64,000 nt of DNA, from positions 62,001 through 126,000 of the forward strand of contig NZ_JAANIH010000023.1 in the NCBI RefSeq assembly GCF_014529705.1, read 5' to 3'. A program made the translations under genes and the position numbers. Positions 25,164-34,185 of the stretch are shown here, piece after piece (within the stretch, counting starts at the first letter, position 1; each line of letters opens with the position of its first letter). The DNA is from Bradyrhizobium campsiandrae (GTDB taxonomy: Bacteria > Pseudomonadota > Alphaproteobacteria > Rhizobiales > Xanthobacteraceae). The notes under the pieces are model-generated. The model saw only the letters and a program-made list of their open reading frames with translations, did not search any database and was not told the origin of the DNA.

Positions 25164-25189
25164 TCGTCCACCGGATTAGCTTGGGCGGC

Positions 25190-26152
25190 ATGGACATCCT
25201 CGCCCAAGTGCTCGACCGCATTCGTCTCGGGGGGACGTTGCTGTTCCACTTCGAACTCGGCCATCCCTGGCATCTCGAATTGCCGGCGCGCCCCTACGCT
25301 CTGTTTCACTATCTCAGCCAGGGCTCGGCGACCCTCGCGCTCGGGCAGGGGCGGAAGATCCAGATGACCGAAGGCGATTTCGTCGTCATCACACGAGGCG
25401 AGCCCCATGCGTTCTACTCGGATCGCCGGGCCAAGCCTTTGCGGATCATTGACATCAATCGGGCGTCCGCGCGGTTTGGCATCATTCGCCACGGCAGCCG
25501 CGCCAAGCCGTTCTCGACCATGATCTGCGGCAATTTCACGGTCTCGCGGCCGATGTTTGCCAGCGTGCTGGAACTGCTGCCCCCCGTACTCCTGCTGAAG
25601 CCGACGGCAGATGGCGGCTGGCTTGAAGCGATCCTGCGCCGCATGGTCAGCGAGCACGCGCTCGAGCGTCCCGGCCAAAGCGTGGCGCTTTCGCGCCTGA
25701 CGGAAGTGCTGTTTGTCGAGGTGCTCCGAAGCTGGACCTCGTCTCTCAGTCCCGGAGAAGGCGGCTGGCTCGGGGCCATATCCGACCCGCATATCGGACC
25801 AGCGCTCAAGCTCATTCACGAAAACCCGGAGCGGCCATGGACCCTGAGCGAGCTTGGCCGTCGCGTCGGGCTCGGCCGCTCGGCATTTTCGGCGCGCTTC
25901 ACCAGGCTCGTCGGCCAGCCCATGCAGCGTTATGTGATCGAGCGCCGGATGGCCGAAGCGGCGTTCCTGCTGGAGACCAGCGATGAGGCGATCGCGCAGA
26001 TTGCCAGCCGGGTTGGCTACGAGACAGCGGCGGCGTTTTCAAAGCTGTTTCACCGGCACCACGGAGAATCGCCAGGCCGTTACCGGGCCTCGCGACGCGC
26101 CGCCAGTGGGCGTGCGCCGCTGGACGGTTCGGAATTGCAAGTATCGGATTGA
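25190..26152 (+). CDS. AraC family transcriptional regulator
   Basis: A 320-residue regulator with an N-terminal cupin sensing domain (residues 1-190; LLFHFELGHPWHLELPARP, EGDFVVITRGEPHAF) and C-terminal AraC helix-turn-helix pair (about 205-305: LSELGRRVGLGRSAFSARFT and AQIASRVGYETAAAFSKLFH, ending GESPGRYR). The cupin type is the Cupin_6 form usual in regulators of oxidoreductases and hydrolases. ATG 25190 matches the normal family start; ATG 25151 is also in frame. It is divergent from the exported hydrolase at 24973. Confidence 0.9.
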   Translation: MDILAQVLDRIRLGGTLLFHFELGHPWHLELPARPYALFHYLSQGSATLALGQGRKIQMTEGDFVVITRGEPHAFYSDRRAKPLRIIDINRASARFGIIRHGSRAKPFSTMICGNFTVSRPMFASVLELLPPVLLLKPTADGGWLEAILRRMVSEHALERPGQSVALSRLTEVLFVEVLRSWTSSLSPGEGGWLGAISDPHIGPALKLIHENPERPWTLSELGRRVGLGRSAFSARFTRLVGQPMQRYVIERRMAEAAFLLETSDEAIAQIASRVGYETAAAFSKLFHRHHGESPGRYRASRRAASGRAPLDGSELQVSD

Positions 26153-26190
26153 CCTCGGCAACGGTCGCTCTGGACGCCGCGCGGCGGCCC

Positions 26191-27426
26191 TCATGCCGCG
26201 ACCTTCACCTTGACCGAGGCGGGCAGCGGAAGGCGCAATCCCCCAGCCAGCGTCGCGCGGCGCGCGCGTGGCTGACGCTTCGGCAGCTTCCCGAAATAAG
26301 CGAGGGTTTGCACCAGCGCGGATCGGACGGCTGGCTCGATCTTCGCGCAGATGAACCAAGAGCCAAGGACGAGCATGGTCAGAGCGATCCACAGCGCCGT
26401 GGTGGCATCGAGGCCTGAAACCACCAGGGCGCGAATGATTGCAGAGCCGATGACGTTGTGGGTGAGATAGAGCGGATAGGTGATCAGTCCGAGCGTTCTC
26501 AAAAAGGCCGGTGCTGCAGGGAAGCTGGTCCTCGCCGAGCGCCTGCTCCTGACGGCGGCGATGGCCATGAGCAGCACGGCGGCTGCCCAGACCATGATCG
26601 GCACGAGCGCCGATTGATCGGCGATGGCAGGTATGGAGGTCAGAAAGAACGAGGCAAAGACATAGATTTCCGCGGCGCCCGAAACACAGGCGACGGCAAT
26701 GGCGAGCTGTTCGAGCGGCGTCATCCGCCTGTTCGCGGCAATGAACAGCCAGATCCCCAGCGCAAAGAAGCAGCCATGGCTCAGCAGGAATGCCGCGCAC
26801 GGCACCCGAAACATGAGAATGACGAGATAAGGCAGGTCGGACGGCGTCGTGCATGACGCGACAAGCAGCGCGACGGCATTGAAGATTGCGCTGTAGACGG
26901 TGAGGCCCCAGGCCAAGTGCCGCAGAGTGACCGTCTTGGTGAGCATCGCGCAGAACACGAGTCCATAGAACGCGGTTTCCGCTGCCAGCGTCCAATAGAC
27001 CTCGTCCAGCCATTGACCTGTGACACCCTTGGGGACCATCAGCATGGCATGGATGTAGGGCAGGATCAGTTCGGAGGCCGGCCCGCTGCCGAACAGCAGC
27101 AGGACGAGCAGGGTTGCGGTGGCGCAAACCCAGACGGCCGGATAGAGCCGGAGTGCGCGACCGAGAAGAAACGCGCCCGGCGAAGACTGGATCGCGGAGT
27201 TTGCGATGACGAAGCCGGAGATCACGAAGAAGATCTCCACGCCGACCCAGCCGAACCATGTGTAGGGCGCGGCGGAGGGGTAGAGAACATCGGCCGCGAC
27301 GGTGCGCTCGAAACCCGGGACGCCGATCGACGTCCAGGCCCAGGACCAGAACATCTGGTGGAAAATGGCGACGGCAAGCGCGGCGGCGAAGCGCAATGGA
27401 TCCAGCAGGGACAAATGGCTTTTCAC
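26191..27426 (-). CDS. Acyltransferase 3 family membrane protein (OafA/YrhL-like)
   Basis: A 411-residue membrane acyltransferase with about ten hydrophobic segments. Family marks are LDPLRFAAALAVAIFHQMFW (the usual conserved histidine near residue 23), GVEIFFVISGFVIANSA and the segment RALRLYPAVWVC. Such enzymes O-acetylate or O-acylate cell-surface polysaccharides such as lipopolysaccharide O-antigen, Nod factor or exopolysaccharide. The start is GTG at 27426. The C-terminus is basic and proline-rich. No polysaccharide gene cluster is adjacent, so the acceptor is not known; it is convergent with the araC gene. Confidence 0.9.
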   Translation of the reverse strand: MKSHLSLLDPLRFAAALAVAIFHQMFWSWAWTSIGVPGFERTVAADVLYPSAAPYTWFGWVGVEIFFVISGFVIANSAIQSSPGAFLLGRALRLYPAVWVCATATLLVLLLFGSGPASELILPYIHAMLMVPKGVTGQWLDEVYWTLAAETAFYGLVFCAMLTKTVTLRHLAWGLTVYSAIFNAVALLVASCTTPSDLPYLVILMFRVPCAAFLLSHGCFFALGIWLFIAANRRMTPLEQLAIAVACVSGAAEIYVFASFFLTSIPAIADQSALVPIMVWAAAVLLMAIAAVRSRRSARTSFPAAPAFLRTLGLITYPLYLTHNVIGSAIIRALVVSGLDATTALWIALTMLVLGSWFICAKIEPAVRSALVQTLAYFGKLPKRQPRARRATLAGGLRLPLPASVKVKVAA

Positions 27427-27543
27427 GGAAGTGGACCAATTTCATGCAGCGATCACGCTGCGGTATTGGATCCGCTCATGGCGCTCTGCGAGGTGGGTCA
27501 CACTTGCGCCGCCGCCACCCGCATAAGCAGATCGTAGCGTCGG

Positions 27544-29391
27544 TCAAGCGGACAGCAGCGACGGCTGGTCCTGCCGCCGTGCGGATCGCAGGCTGTCCAG
27601 TTCGACGCGGACGCGGTCGACGACGCTGGCCCAGTCGCCTCGCTCTCGCTGCCTGAACAGCCGCATCGACTGGTACCACGGGCTGTCGTCACGCTCGAGG
27701 AGCCAGCGCCAGTCCGGATTGAACGGCACCAGCGTCCAGACCGGAGCCCCGGACGCGCCGGCGAGGTGAGCGACGCTGGTGTCGACCGAGATCACCAGGT
27801 CAAGGCACGAGATCAGCGCCGCCGTGTCGCTGAAATCCGTGAGTTGTTCGGTCAGGTCGACGATGTCGGGACGCTGGTTCAGGAAAACCCGGTCGTGGTC
27901 GCGAACGCCTTTCTGCAAGGAGACGAACTGAACGTCGCAATCCAGCAGGGGTGTGAGCGTGCGCAGGGCCATCGATCGGTTGTGATCGTTCTTGTGATCC
28001 GGATTGCCCGCCCAGACCAGACCGACACGGAAGCGATTGAGAGGACCAAGCCGCGCTTGAAGCCGATCTTGCCACGCCTGCACGCGCGTTGCGGAAGGTG
28101 GAGGCAAATAGCCTTGCGCGAACGGGATGGTGTCGAGCCGTGTCCCGAAGGCGAGCGGCAGAGTGCCCAGGGGGCAGTGCAGATCGAACGCCGGCGTCGA
28201 CGACCGGCCGATACACTCGGCGACTCCTTTAACACTGCCCAAAAGCGGCTGAATCGGGGGTTCGACCTCCAGGATGACCCTGGCGCCAAGCGCGGCCACC
28301 ATGGGCACGTAGCGGGCGAACTGGATCGCATCGCCCAATCCCTCGTCGGAATAGAGCAGGATGGTCTTGCCCGCGATCGGCTGGTCGCCGCGCCAAAGGG
28401 CTTGCGAGAAGCCGCGATCGACCAGGCCGACGGAGGGAAGCCGCCAACGGGCCTCGCGCGCGAGCCAGCCGCGCTCGAAATCGCCGGTCAGCAGCTGAAG
28501 CGTCGCCAGATAGAACAGCGTCTGCGCATCAGCAGGGGCGGCCGCGAGCGATTTTTGCAAGGTCGCGAACGCTTCATCCAGCAATTGCAGATGCAGCAGG
28601 ACCACGGCCTTGTTGTTGAGCACGGCATGGAAATCGGGGCGAAGGCCAAGGGCCCGGTCGAAACAGGCAAAGGCTTGCTCCAGCCGACCAGATCGCCAGT
28701 GCAGCAGGCCGAGATTGTTGTGCGTCTCCGCAAGATCCGGATCCAGTGCGATGGATTTCTCGTAATCGGCCTGCGCTTCCTCGAAGCGGTTCAGCTCCGA
28801 CAGGCAAACGGCGCGCATCTGGTACAGCGCCGCGGATGGATTCAGCTTCTCAGCGACGTCGAAGCATGCCACGGCCTCCGCGTGGCGGCCGAGTTCGAGC
28901 AGCAGCATGCCGCCATTATGCGCGGCCTCCCAATATCGCGGATTGAGCGTCAGGGCCTGCTGCAAGTGCTGCGCGGCCTCGTCCTTGCGCCCGAGTTGCC
29001 AGAGCAGGTTGCCAATGTGATTCCAGAGGCCCGCATCCTCGGCTTTGAGGGCCAAGGCCTGGCTGAAGTGTTGCTGCGCGTCCTCGAGGCGGCCCTGTCG
29101 CTCCAGCACGGTGGCGAGGCTGAGGATGTACTCTGCCTTCGGTGCCTGCTGGACTGCGCGGCCAATCCATTCTGCGGCGGCGTCGGGCTGGCCCGCGTGA
29201 AAGCAAAGCACGCCGAGCAGATGCAGCGCATCCGGATGATGCTCGTCCAGCGTCAGTGCTTGCTGGCAGCACAGCTCGGCATCGGCAATCCGTCCGGACT
29301 GAAAATGCACAAAGCCGGCCTGGCACAGCGCCGCCGGTGTGGCCTTCCCGGATTGTTTCGCCGCCGCCGCCCGGCGCTCTCTGCGATTCAT
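27544..29391 (-). CDS. TPR-repeat protein with glycosyltransferase-9-like C-terminal domain
   Basis: A 615-residue protein with an N-terminal array of about eight to ten tetratricopeptide repeats (residues ~20-330; GHIADAELCCQQAL-like units, ending ALAAAPADAQTLFYLATLQLL). After it comes a GT-B-like domain with KTILLYSDEGLGDAIQFARY, LVWAGNPDHKNDHNRSM and DLVISVDTSVAHLAGA, similar to ADP-heptosyltransferase and SPINDLY-type proteins. MNRRERRAAAAKQ is a starting sequence common in rhizobia. It may glycosylate or bind proteins; the catalytic status is unsettled. It sits between rpmG and the acyltransferase gene on the minus strand. Confidence 0.86.
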   Translation of the reverse strand: MNRRERRAAAAKQSGKATPAALCQAGFVHFQSGRIADAELCCQQALTLDEHHPDALHLLGVLCFHAGQPDAAAEWIGRAVQQAPKAEYILSLATVLERQGRLEDAQQHFSQALALKAEDAGLWNHIGNLLWQLGRKDEAAQHLQQALTLNPRYWEAAHNGGMLLLELGRHAEAVACFDVAEKLNPSAALYQMRAVCLSELNRFEEAQADYEKSIALDPDLAETHNNLGLLHWRSGRLEQAFACFDRALGLRPDFHAVLNNKAVVLLHLQLLDEAFATLQKSLAAAPADAQTLFYLATLQLLTGDFERGWLAREARWRLPSVGLVDRGFSQALWRGDQPIAGKTILLYSDEGLGDAIQFARYVPMVAALGARVILEVEPPIQPLLGSVKGVAECIGRSSTPAFDLHCPLGTLPLAFGTRLDTIPFAQGYLPPPSATRVQAWQDRLQARLGPLNRFRVGLVWAGNPDHKNDHNRSMALRTLTPLLDCDVQFVSLQKGVRDHDRVFLNQRPDIVDLTEQLTDFSDTAALISCLDLVISVDTSVAHLAGASGAPVWTLVPFNPDWRWLLERDDSPWYQSMRLFRQRERGDWASVVDRVRVELDSLRSARRQDQPSLLSA

Positions 29392-29567
29392 GACTCGCTG
29401 CAAAATGGTCCAAAGCGGCCTCGCAATTGAAGGCAGGGAGGCTGCCTGTTCTGACCACATCAGGATTTCGCGAAGCTGGTGGCGGCGCATTCGGCATCGG
29501 AGAGGGGCCAGTGCTGTCACCCCATGCTCCGTCATTGCGAGCGGAGACAACTGGGCCGCAACGAAAA

Positions 29568-29589
29568 CGGGGCCCACAAGGGGGCCCCG
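29568..29589 (-). terminator. Intrinsic terminator downstream of rpmG
   Basis: On the minus strand CGGGGCCC and GGGCCCCG form an 8-base perfect stem around a 6-base loop, followed by TTTTCGTT. It lies 38 bases after the rpmG stop codon, so it terminates the rpmG transcript before the TPR gene. A 14-base piece of the palindromic element at 1931 (29530-29543) lies just beyond it. Confidence 0.75.
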
Positions 29590-29626
29590 CAAAACTCTTC
29601 GCTACTGCCGATCTAACTTGATCTTC

Positions 29627-29794
29627 TTACTTGATCTTGGCTTCGCGGAATTCGACGTGCTTGCGCGCGACCGGATCGTACTTCTTCTTGACCAGCTTGT
29701 CGGTCATGGTGCGCGAGTTCTTCTTGGCAACGTAGTAGAAGCCGGTGTCGGCCGAGGACACGAGCTTGACCTTGATGGTGACCGCTTTGGCCAT
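29627..29794 (-). CDS. rpmG: 50S ribosomal protein L33
   Basis: A 55-residue L33 protein. It opens MAKAVTIKVKLVSSADTGFY and continues with KKNSRTM and YDPVARKHVEFREAKIK. It has no zinc-binding CxxC pairs, so it is the zinc-free paralogue type normally found in alphaproteobacteria. The longer frame upstream is not used. It is a monocistronic gene with its own terminator (29568-29589). Confidence 0.97.
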   Translation of the reverse strand: MAKAVTIKVKLVSSADTGFYYVAKKNSRTMTDKLVKKKYDPVARKHVEFREAKIK

Positions 29795-30000
29795 GTTCTG
29801 AACCTCAGGAATTGGGGAATCTGGAGCCGGCCAAACGGCCCGCGTTGGCCGGCAAACTAGCCAGAAACCGCCTGATGTCAAGGTTTCGAAGCGTTTTCGA
29901 GCGACGTGGGCACCGGTTCGCGTGAAGAAAACGCGTCAAAAACAACTACCTACAGCTCCGAAGGGGCTGTAGGCCCTGAAAACGAGCCAAATCGGGGCTT

Positions 30001-31326
30001 TTACGCCTCGAAGAAGCGGTTTTTCGGGCGGGGTAGGCCGAGATTCTCCCTCAAAGTGGCCCCTTCATACTCTTTGCGGAAAATCCCGCGCTTCTGCAGC
30101 TCCGGGACGACCTTGTCGACGAAATCGTCGAGGCCGGCGGGCAGGAACGGGAACATGATGTTGAAGCCGTCGGAGCCGCGCCCAACCAGCCACTCCTCCA
30201 TCTGGTCGGCGATGGTCTTGGCCGTGCCGACGAAGGACAGCCCGCCATAGCCGCCGACGCGCTGGGCGAGCTGGCGCACGGTGAGCTTGTCGCGTTTGGC
30301 GAGATCGACCATGCGCTGGCGGCCGCTCTTGCTGGCGTTGGTCTCGGGAATCTCAGGGAGCTGTCCATCCGGATCGAAGCCGGAGGCATCGGTGCCGAGG
30401 ATGACGGAGAGCGAGGCGATGGCGCTGTCGTAGTGCACGCGGCTGTCGAGCAAAGCGCGCTTCTCCTTGGCCTCATCGACGCTGTCGCCGACCACGACGA
30501 AGGCGCCTGGCAGTATCTTGAGGTGCTCGGGATCGCGGCCGATCTTCTCCATGCGGCCCTTGATGTCGGCATAGAGCTTTTGCCCGTCGGCGAGGCTGCC
30601 GCCGCCGGTGAAGACGGCCTCCGCCGTCTCCGCCGCTAGCTGCTTGCCGTCGTCGGACGCGCCAGCCTGCACGATCACGGGCCAGCCCTGCACGGGGCGG
30701 GCGATGTTGAGCGGGCCACGGACCTTCAAATATTTGCCGACATGGTCGAGCGTGTGCATCTTCGCAGGATCGAAGAACAGGCCGCTGTCGACGTCGCGCA
30801 CGAAGGCGTCGTCGGCGAAGGAATCCCAGAGGCCCGTGACCACGTCGTAGAACTCGCGGGCGCGCTTGTAGCGCTCGGCGTGCTCCATGTGGTCGTCGAG
30901 GCCGAAATTCAGCGCCGCGTCCGGGTTCGACGTGGTCACGATGTTCCACCCGGCGCGGCCGCCGCTGAGATGGTCGAGCGAGGCGAAGCGGCGGGCGACG
31001 TGATAGGGCTCGTCGAACGTGGTCGAGCCGGTCGCGATCAGGCCGATGCGCTCGGTGACGGCCGAGAGCGCCGACAGCAGGGTAAACGGCTCGAACGAGG
31101 TCACGGTGTGGCTGCGCTTGAGCGCGTTGATCGGCATGTTCAAGACGGCGAGGTGATCGGCCATGAAGAAGGCGTCGAACTTGCCGGCCTCGAGCTTTTT
31201 GATCAGTGTCTTGATGTGGCCAAAGTTGAAATTGGCGTCCGGCCAGGCCCCGGGATAGCGCCAGGCGCCGGTGTGGATGCTGATCGGGCGCATGAACGCG
31301 CCAAGCTTGAGTTGCCGTTGTGCCAT
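30001..31326 (-). CDS. LLM-class flavin-dependent monooxygenase (NtaA/SnaA/DszA type)
   Basis: A 441-residue FMN-linked monooxygenase of the nitrilotriacetate monooxygenase group. Typical segments are LKLGAFMRPISIHTGAWRYPG (22 residues in family registers), HLAVLNMPINAL, EPFTLLSALSAVTERIGL, HVARRFASLDHLSGGRAGWN and the late GYGGLSFVGTAKTIADQMEEW. It needs reduced flavin from a partner reductase, which is not in the neighbourhood. It starts at ATG 31326. Its substrate may be an aminopolycarboxylate, an alkane sulfur compound or another xenobiotic. Confidence 0.9.
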   Translation of the reverse strand: MAQRQLKLGAFMRPISIHTGAWRYPGAWPDANFNFGHIKTLIKKLEAGKFDAFFMADHLAVLNMPINALKRSHTVTSFEPFTLLSALSAVTERIGLIATGSTTFDEPYHVARRFASLDHLSGGRAGWNIVTTSNPDAALNFGLDDHMEHAERYKRAREFYDVVTGLWDSFADDAFVRDVDSGLFFDPAKMHTLDHVGKYLKVRGPLNIARPVQGWPVIVQAGASDDGKQLAAETAEAVFTGGGSLADGQKLYADIKGRMEKIGRDPEHLKILPGAFVVVGDSVDEAKEKRALLDSRVHYDSAIASLSVILGTDASGFDPDGQLPEIPETNASKSGRQRMVDLAKRDKLTVRQLAQRVGGYGGLSFVGTAKTIADQMEEWLVGRGSDGFNIMFPFLPAGLDDFVDKVVPELQKRGIFRKEYEGATLRENLGLPRPKNRFFEA

Positions 31327-31444
31327 CGCGCCGTGGTCCGTTCTTGATGTCGTTGGGGAAAGACATAGGTGCGCAGCGGAACTCTGCCATTGGGGGGACA
31401 AGGAAGATTCTTTTGTTTTTCGATGCCTGTTCAGCACGTTCTCG

Positions 31445-31483
31445 TCATTCCGGGCCGCCGCGTGAGCTGTGAGCCCGGAATGA
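31445..31483. repeat. Short palindromic element
   Basis: TCATTCCGGGC and GCCCGGAATGA are perfect 11-base complements around a 17-base loop, a small version of the GTCATTCCGGG-type palindromes I associate with Bradyrhizobium intergenic DNA. It lies in the spacer between the divergent monooxygenase and the 31556 membrane protein gene. Confidence 0.65.
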
Positions 31484-31555
31484 GGGGAGGCCGATCGAAC
31501 CATCCCGCCGCTCGCGCCGACCAAGCCAAGACCTTCGCTCCCGAGGAGACTCTTC

Positions 31556-32101
31556 ATGACCGGCGCAATGACCGTGGACGGCAGCATCGTCCGGATCGAC
31601 CGGCCGATGCCCTGGCTCGGCCGGCTGCTGTCGCTGCCGCTGCTGGCGGCGAGCACCTATCTGCTGTGGAACGTCGCGCTCGGGCTCAAGCAGGACTTCT
31701 CCGGCTTCGGCAGGCTCGCCGACGACCTCGTGCCGGTGCTGGTGTTCACGGGCCTCGGGCTCCTCGTCGGCATCCCCGGTCTCATCCTGCTGACGTTCCG
31801 CTATTTCATCGTGCTGAACGAGACGCGGCGGCAGGTCGTCATTACCAGGCAGTTCGGTCCGCTGAACATCCGCAGCTCGCGTGATCTCGCCGACTACCAC
31901 TTCATCAGCATCACCGATGACTATGATCCCGCGCTGACGATGTACGACGTCAATCTCTGCGGCAACAAGGGCACCGTCCCGATCGAGCTGTCGAGCTTCA
32001 CCTCACGCGACGAGGCGACCAGGCTCGCCAACGAGCTCGCCCGCTCCCTCAAGCTGCCGGCCCGCGACTATGTCGGCACCGAGCCGGACGAAGACGCGTA
32101 G
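31556..32101 (+). CDS. Uncharacterised membrane protein with PH-like C-terminal part
   Basis: A 181-residue protein I do not recognise by name. Two hydrophobic segments (about residues 22-44 and 60-86) are followed by a soluble part with beta-strand alternation (QVVITRQFGPLNIRSSRDLADYHFISI) that looks like a bacterial PH-like region, ending EPDEDA. GAGGAGA precedes the ATG. It stands alone between the monooxygenase and the PEP-CTERM protein genes. Confidence 0.7.
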   Translation: MTGAMTVDGSIVRIDRPMPWLGRLLSLPLLAASTYLLWNVALGLKQDFSGFGRLADDLVPVLVFTGLGLLVGIPGLILLTFRYFIVLNETRRQVVITRQFGPLNIRSSRDLADYHFISITDDYDPALTMYDVNLCGNKGTVPIELSSFTSRDEATRLANELARSLKLPARDYVGTEPDEDA

Positions 32102-32269
32102 GACGGACGAGACGCAGGGTCACCGGAGCAATCGCGCTGCCCCTGCGATCGCCGGCTATGCTGCTGCGATCTCGTGGCTTTTCCATGCGAACGGCACGCC
32201 GTGCCGGGCAGCCATTGCGATGCTAGTGCCTTCTTGGTAGCCTCCATCAAGCGCAGACTGGAGGCCGCC

Positions 32270-32962
32270 ATGCGAATGGGTGCCGCAACTCTTCTGATCG
32301 CGTTCTGGGCGGCAATCGCGCCCGGTCAATCCCAAGCTGCCTCTGTCACCACGGATTTCCCGTTCGGTACGGACCGGACATCGGTGCCGGTGACTGCCTA
32401 CGACGGAGATCCGTCGCATTTCGGCGAGGTTGCCTTTTTCAACAGCTTCAACACCAGCAGCACCTTCAAGCCCAGTCTCGGTACATTGACGTCCGTCAAC
32501 ATCTTCGTAAGCGCGCGATACACTTTCACGTCGCCGTTCAGCATCAATCCGTTGCCTTTGACCATCAGCCACAATTTCGGCGAGCCATTTTTCCTCAATG
32601 CCGGACCGACCACGTTCAATGCAGCGCTCACCGACCCAGTGACCATCCCGGGATTGGGAAGCCTGTTTCAGGCGAGCTTCGGCGACAGCTTTTCACTGCC
32701 GACGATCACCAATCCGTTCTCGCTGTCTTTGCTGACACTGCCGCAATTCAGTCAGGACCAGGTTTTTTTCAATGAAGGCGGCAGGGTCGTTCCGCTCACC
32801 TCGATCGCCATCAGTGGCGACGCTCAAATCACCTACACATACACCCCTGTCGCGGCGGTGCCCGAGCCGTCGACCTGGATCATGCTGCTTCTCGGTTTCG
32901 CCGGTTGTGCGACGATCGCACGGCGTAGCGCCGGGATCGCTCGCGGCGTCATCCGTCGATGA
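32270..32962 (+). CDS. PEP-CTERM sorting-domain protein
   Basis: A 230-residue exported protein with a signal peptide (residues 1-25: MRMGAATLLIAFWAAIAPGQ...) and a C-terminal sorting signal: VPEPSTW at about 199-205, then a hydrophobic segment and a basic tail (ARRSAGIARGVIRR). This is the substrate signature of exosortase systems, which process exopolysaccharide-associated surface proteins. The middle is a predicted beta-rich region with no known domain. ATG 32270 was chosen because GGAGG (32260-32264) lies just upstream. No exosortase gene is in the window. Its stop (TGA 32960-32962) abuts the convergent Nudix stop. Confidence 0.8.
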   Translation: MRMGAATLLIAFWAAIAPGQSQAASVTTDFPFGTDRTSVPVTAYDGDPSHFGEVAFFNSFNTSSTFKPSLGTLTSVNIFVSARYTFTSPFSINPLPLTISHNFGEPFFLNAGPTTFNAALTDPVTIPGLGSLFQASFGDSFSLPTITNPFSLSLLTLPQFSQDQVFFNEGGRVVPLTSIAISGDAQITYTYTPVAAVPEPSTWIMLLLGFAGCATIARRSAGIARGVIRR

Positions 32963-33712
32963 TCAGCTCAAAATATCCTTCTGCATCTTGCCGCCGTAGA
33001 AATGGAAGAACGGCACCGGCGCGTCGTGGCGCAAGGGGCCGCTGGCAAGGCGCGTGTCGAGTTCGTTGAGCACGTTGCGCGTCATCGGATGCAGGTCGGC
33101 GAGCGGCTTCGAGCCGAGCTCGACCCAGACCAATTCGACCAGTTCGGCATCGGCATGGATCACGCCTTCGACGTGGTGGGTGATCGCGGAGGCATCGGCG
33201 GTGAAGAAGCGGGTATCGAAGCGCTTGACGCGGCCGGGCGGGGTGATCGCGCGCGCGATCAGGAACAGGCTGGAGGGATCGGGCAGGAGCCCAGCATCGG
33301 CGAACGGCTTCCAGGGACCTTCGAGCTTCGCCTTGATCTCAACCTTGCGCCCCAAGCAGAGGCCGGTCTCCTCGCAGGCCTCGCGGATCGCGGCGATCGC
33401 CAGCGATTTGGCGCGCGAGGCCGGCGTCTTCGGGCTGCCCTTGGCGAGATTGGCCTCGAGCTCCGCGGTGATCGGGGCCGCAACCGGCACGCGATAATCG
33501 TTCTTGTCGACGCGGCCGCCTGGGAAGACGAATTTTCCGGGCATGAACACCACCTTGTCGTGGCGCTTTCCGACCAGGACCTTCGGGATGCTGCCGCTGC
33601 GATCGACCAGGATCAGCGTCGCCGCATCCTTCGGACGGAAATAGGGATGGTGGTCGGCCTCTTTCGCCTCGTGGACTTTGGCCTTCTCCTCGGCTTGCGC
33701 AATATCCGTCAT
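32963..33712 (-). CDS. Nudix hydrolase with split box (NUDT19-like)
   Basis: A 249-residue Nudix-fold protein. The opening FPGGRVDKNDYRVPV is separated from the rest of the Nudix box, AAIREACEETGLCLG, by an insertion of about 35 residues (residues 78-110), a feature of the NUDT7/19-like coenzyme-A/acyl-CoA group. The distal phrases PPGRVKRFDTRFF and ELVELVWVEL are present. Activity toward CoA derivatives is inferred. It follows the DUF983 gene on the same strand and stops exactly where the PEP-CTERM gene stops. Confidence 0.85.
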   Translation of the reverse strand: MTDIAQAEEKAKVHEAKEADHHPYFRPKDAATLILVDRSGSIPKVLVGKRHDKVVFMPGKFVFPGGRVDKNDYRVPVAAPITAELEANLAKGSPKTPASRAKSLAIAAIREACEETGLCLGRKVEIKAKLEGPWKPFADAGLLPDPSSLFLIARAITPPGRVKRFDTRFFTADASAITHHVEGVIHADAELVELVWVELGSKPLADLHPMTRNVLNELDTRLASGPLRHDAPVPFFHFYGGKMQKDILS

Positions 33713-33744
33713 GTCCTCACCCGAAACGCTCTTGCTTATGTTGC

Positions 33745-34185
33745 TTACACAGGCGGAATACCATCCGGCGGGTTCTCGTCAAACCCGTGCATGCGCAGAG
33801 CCCATTGCAAGCCGACCACAGCTCCCTTGACCGGCTGCAACAGTCCGAGCGAGGCGAAGAAGGTGAAGGGCAGATAGGCGACGAAGCTCAGCCAGACCGG
33901 CGTGGTGTAATTGGTCTCGATCCAGAGGATCGTGGGCACCACGATGTGGCCGACGATGACGATGACGAGATAGGCGGGCAAATCGTCGGCGCGGTGCGGC
34001 GTGAAATCGAGCGCGCAGACCGCGCAATTGTCCGCCGTCTTCAGGAAGGCGCGGAACAGCTTTCCCTCGCCGCAGCGTGGACAGCGACCGCGAAAGCCGC
34101 GCTTCATCGCGGTAAAGACGTCGCGCTTCTCGACGAGGCCGGTCTCGCGCGTCCAGATTTTTGGCGCCGTGCTCATCGTCACCAT
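33745..34185 (-). CDS. DUF983 family membrane protein
   Basis: A 146-residue protein with a zinc-ribbon-like motif CPRCGEGKLFRAFLKTADNC...CALDF (C35, C38, C53, C56) ahead of two membrane helices (about 72-92 and 101-125). The family is alphaproteobacterial with no assigned function. ATG 34185 overlaps the rnr stop (the TGA is inside ATGGTGACG), so translation is probably coupled to rnr. A downstream ATG at 34176 is possible. This rnr-DUF983-Nudix order is a familiar core arrangement in Rhizobiales. Confidence 0.85.
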   Translation of the reverse strand: MVTMSTAPKIWTRETGLVEKRDVFTAMKRGFRGRCPRCGEGKLFRAFLKTADNCAVCALDFTPHRADDLPAYLVIVIVGHIVVPTILWIETNYTTPVWLSFVAYLPFTFFASLGLLQPVKGAVVGLQWALRMHGFDENPPDGIPPV

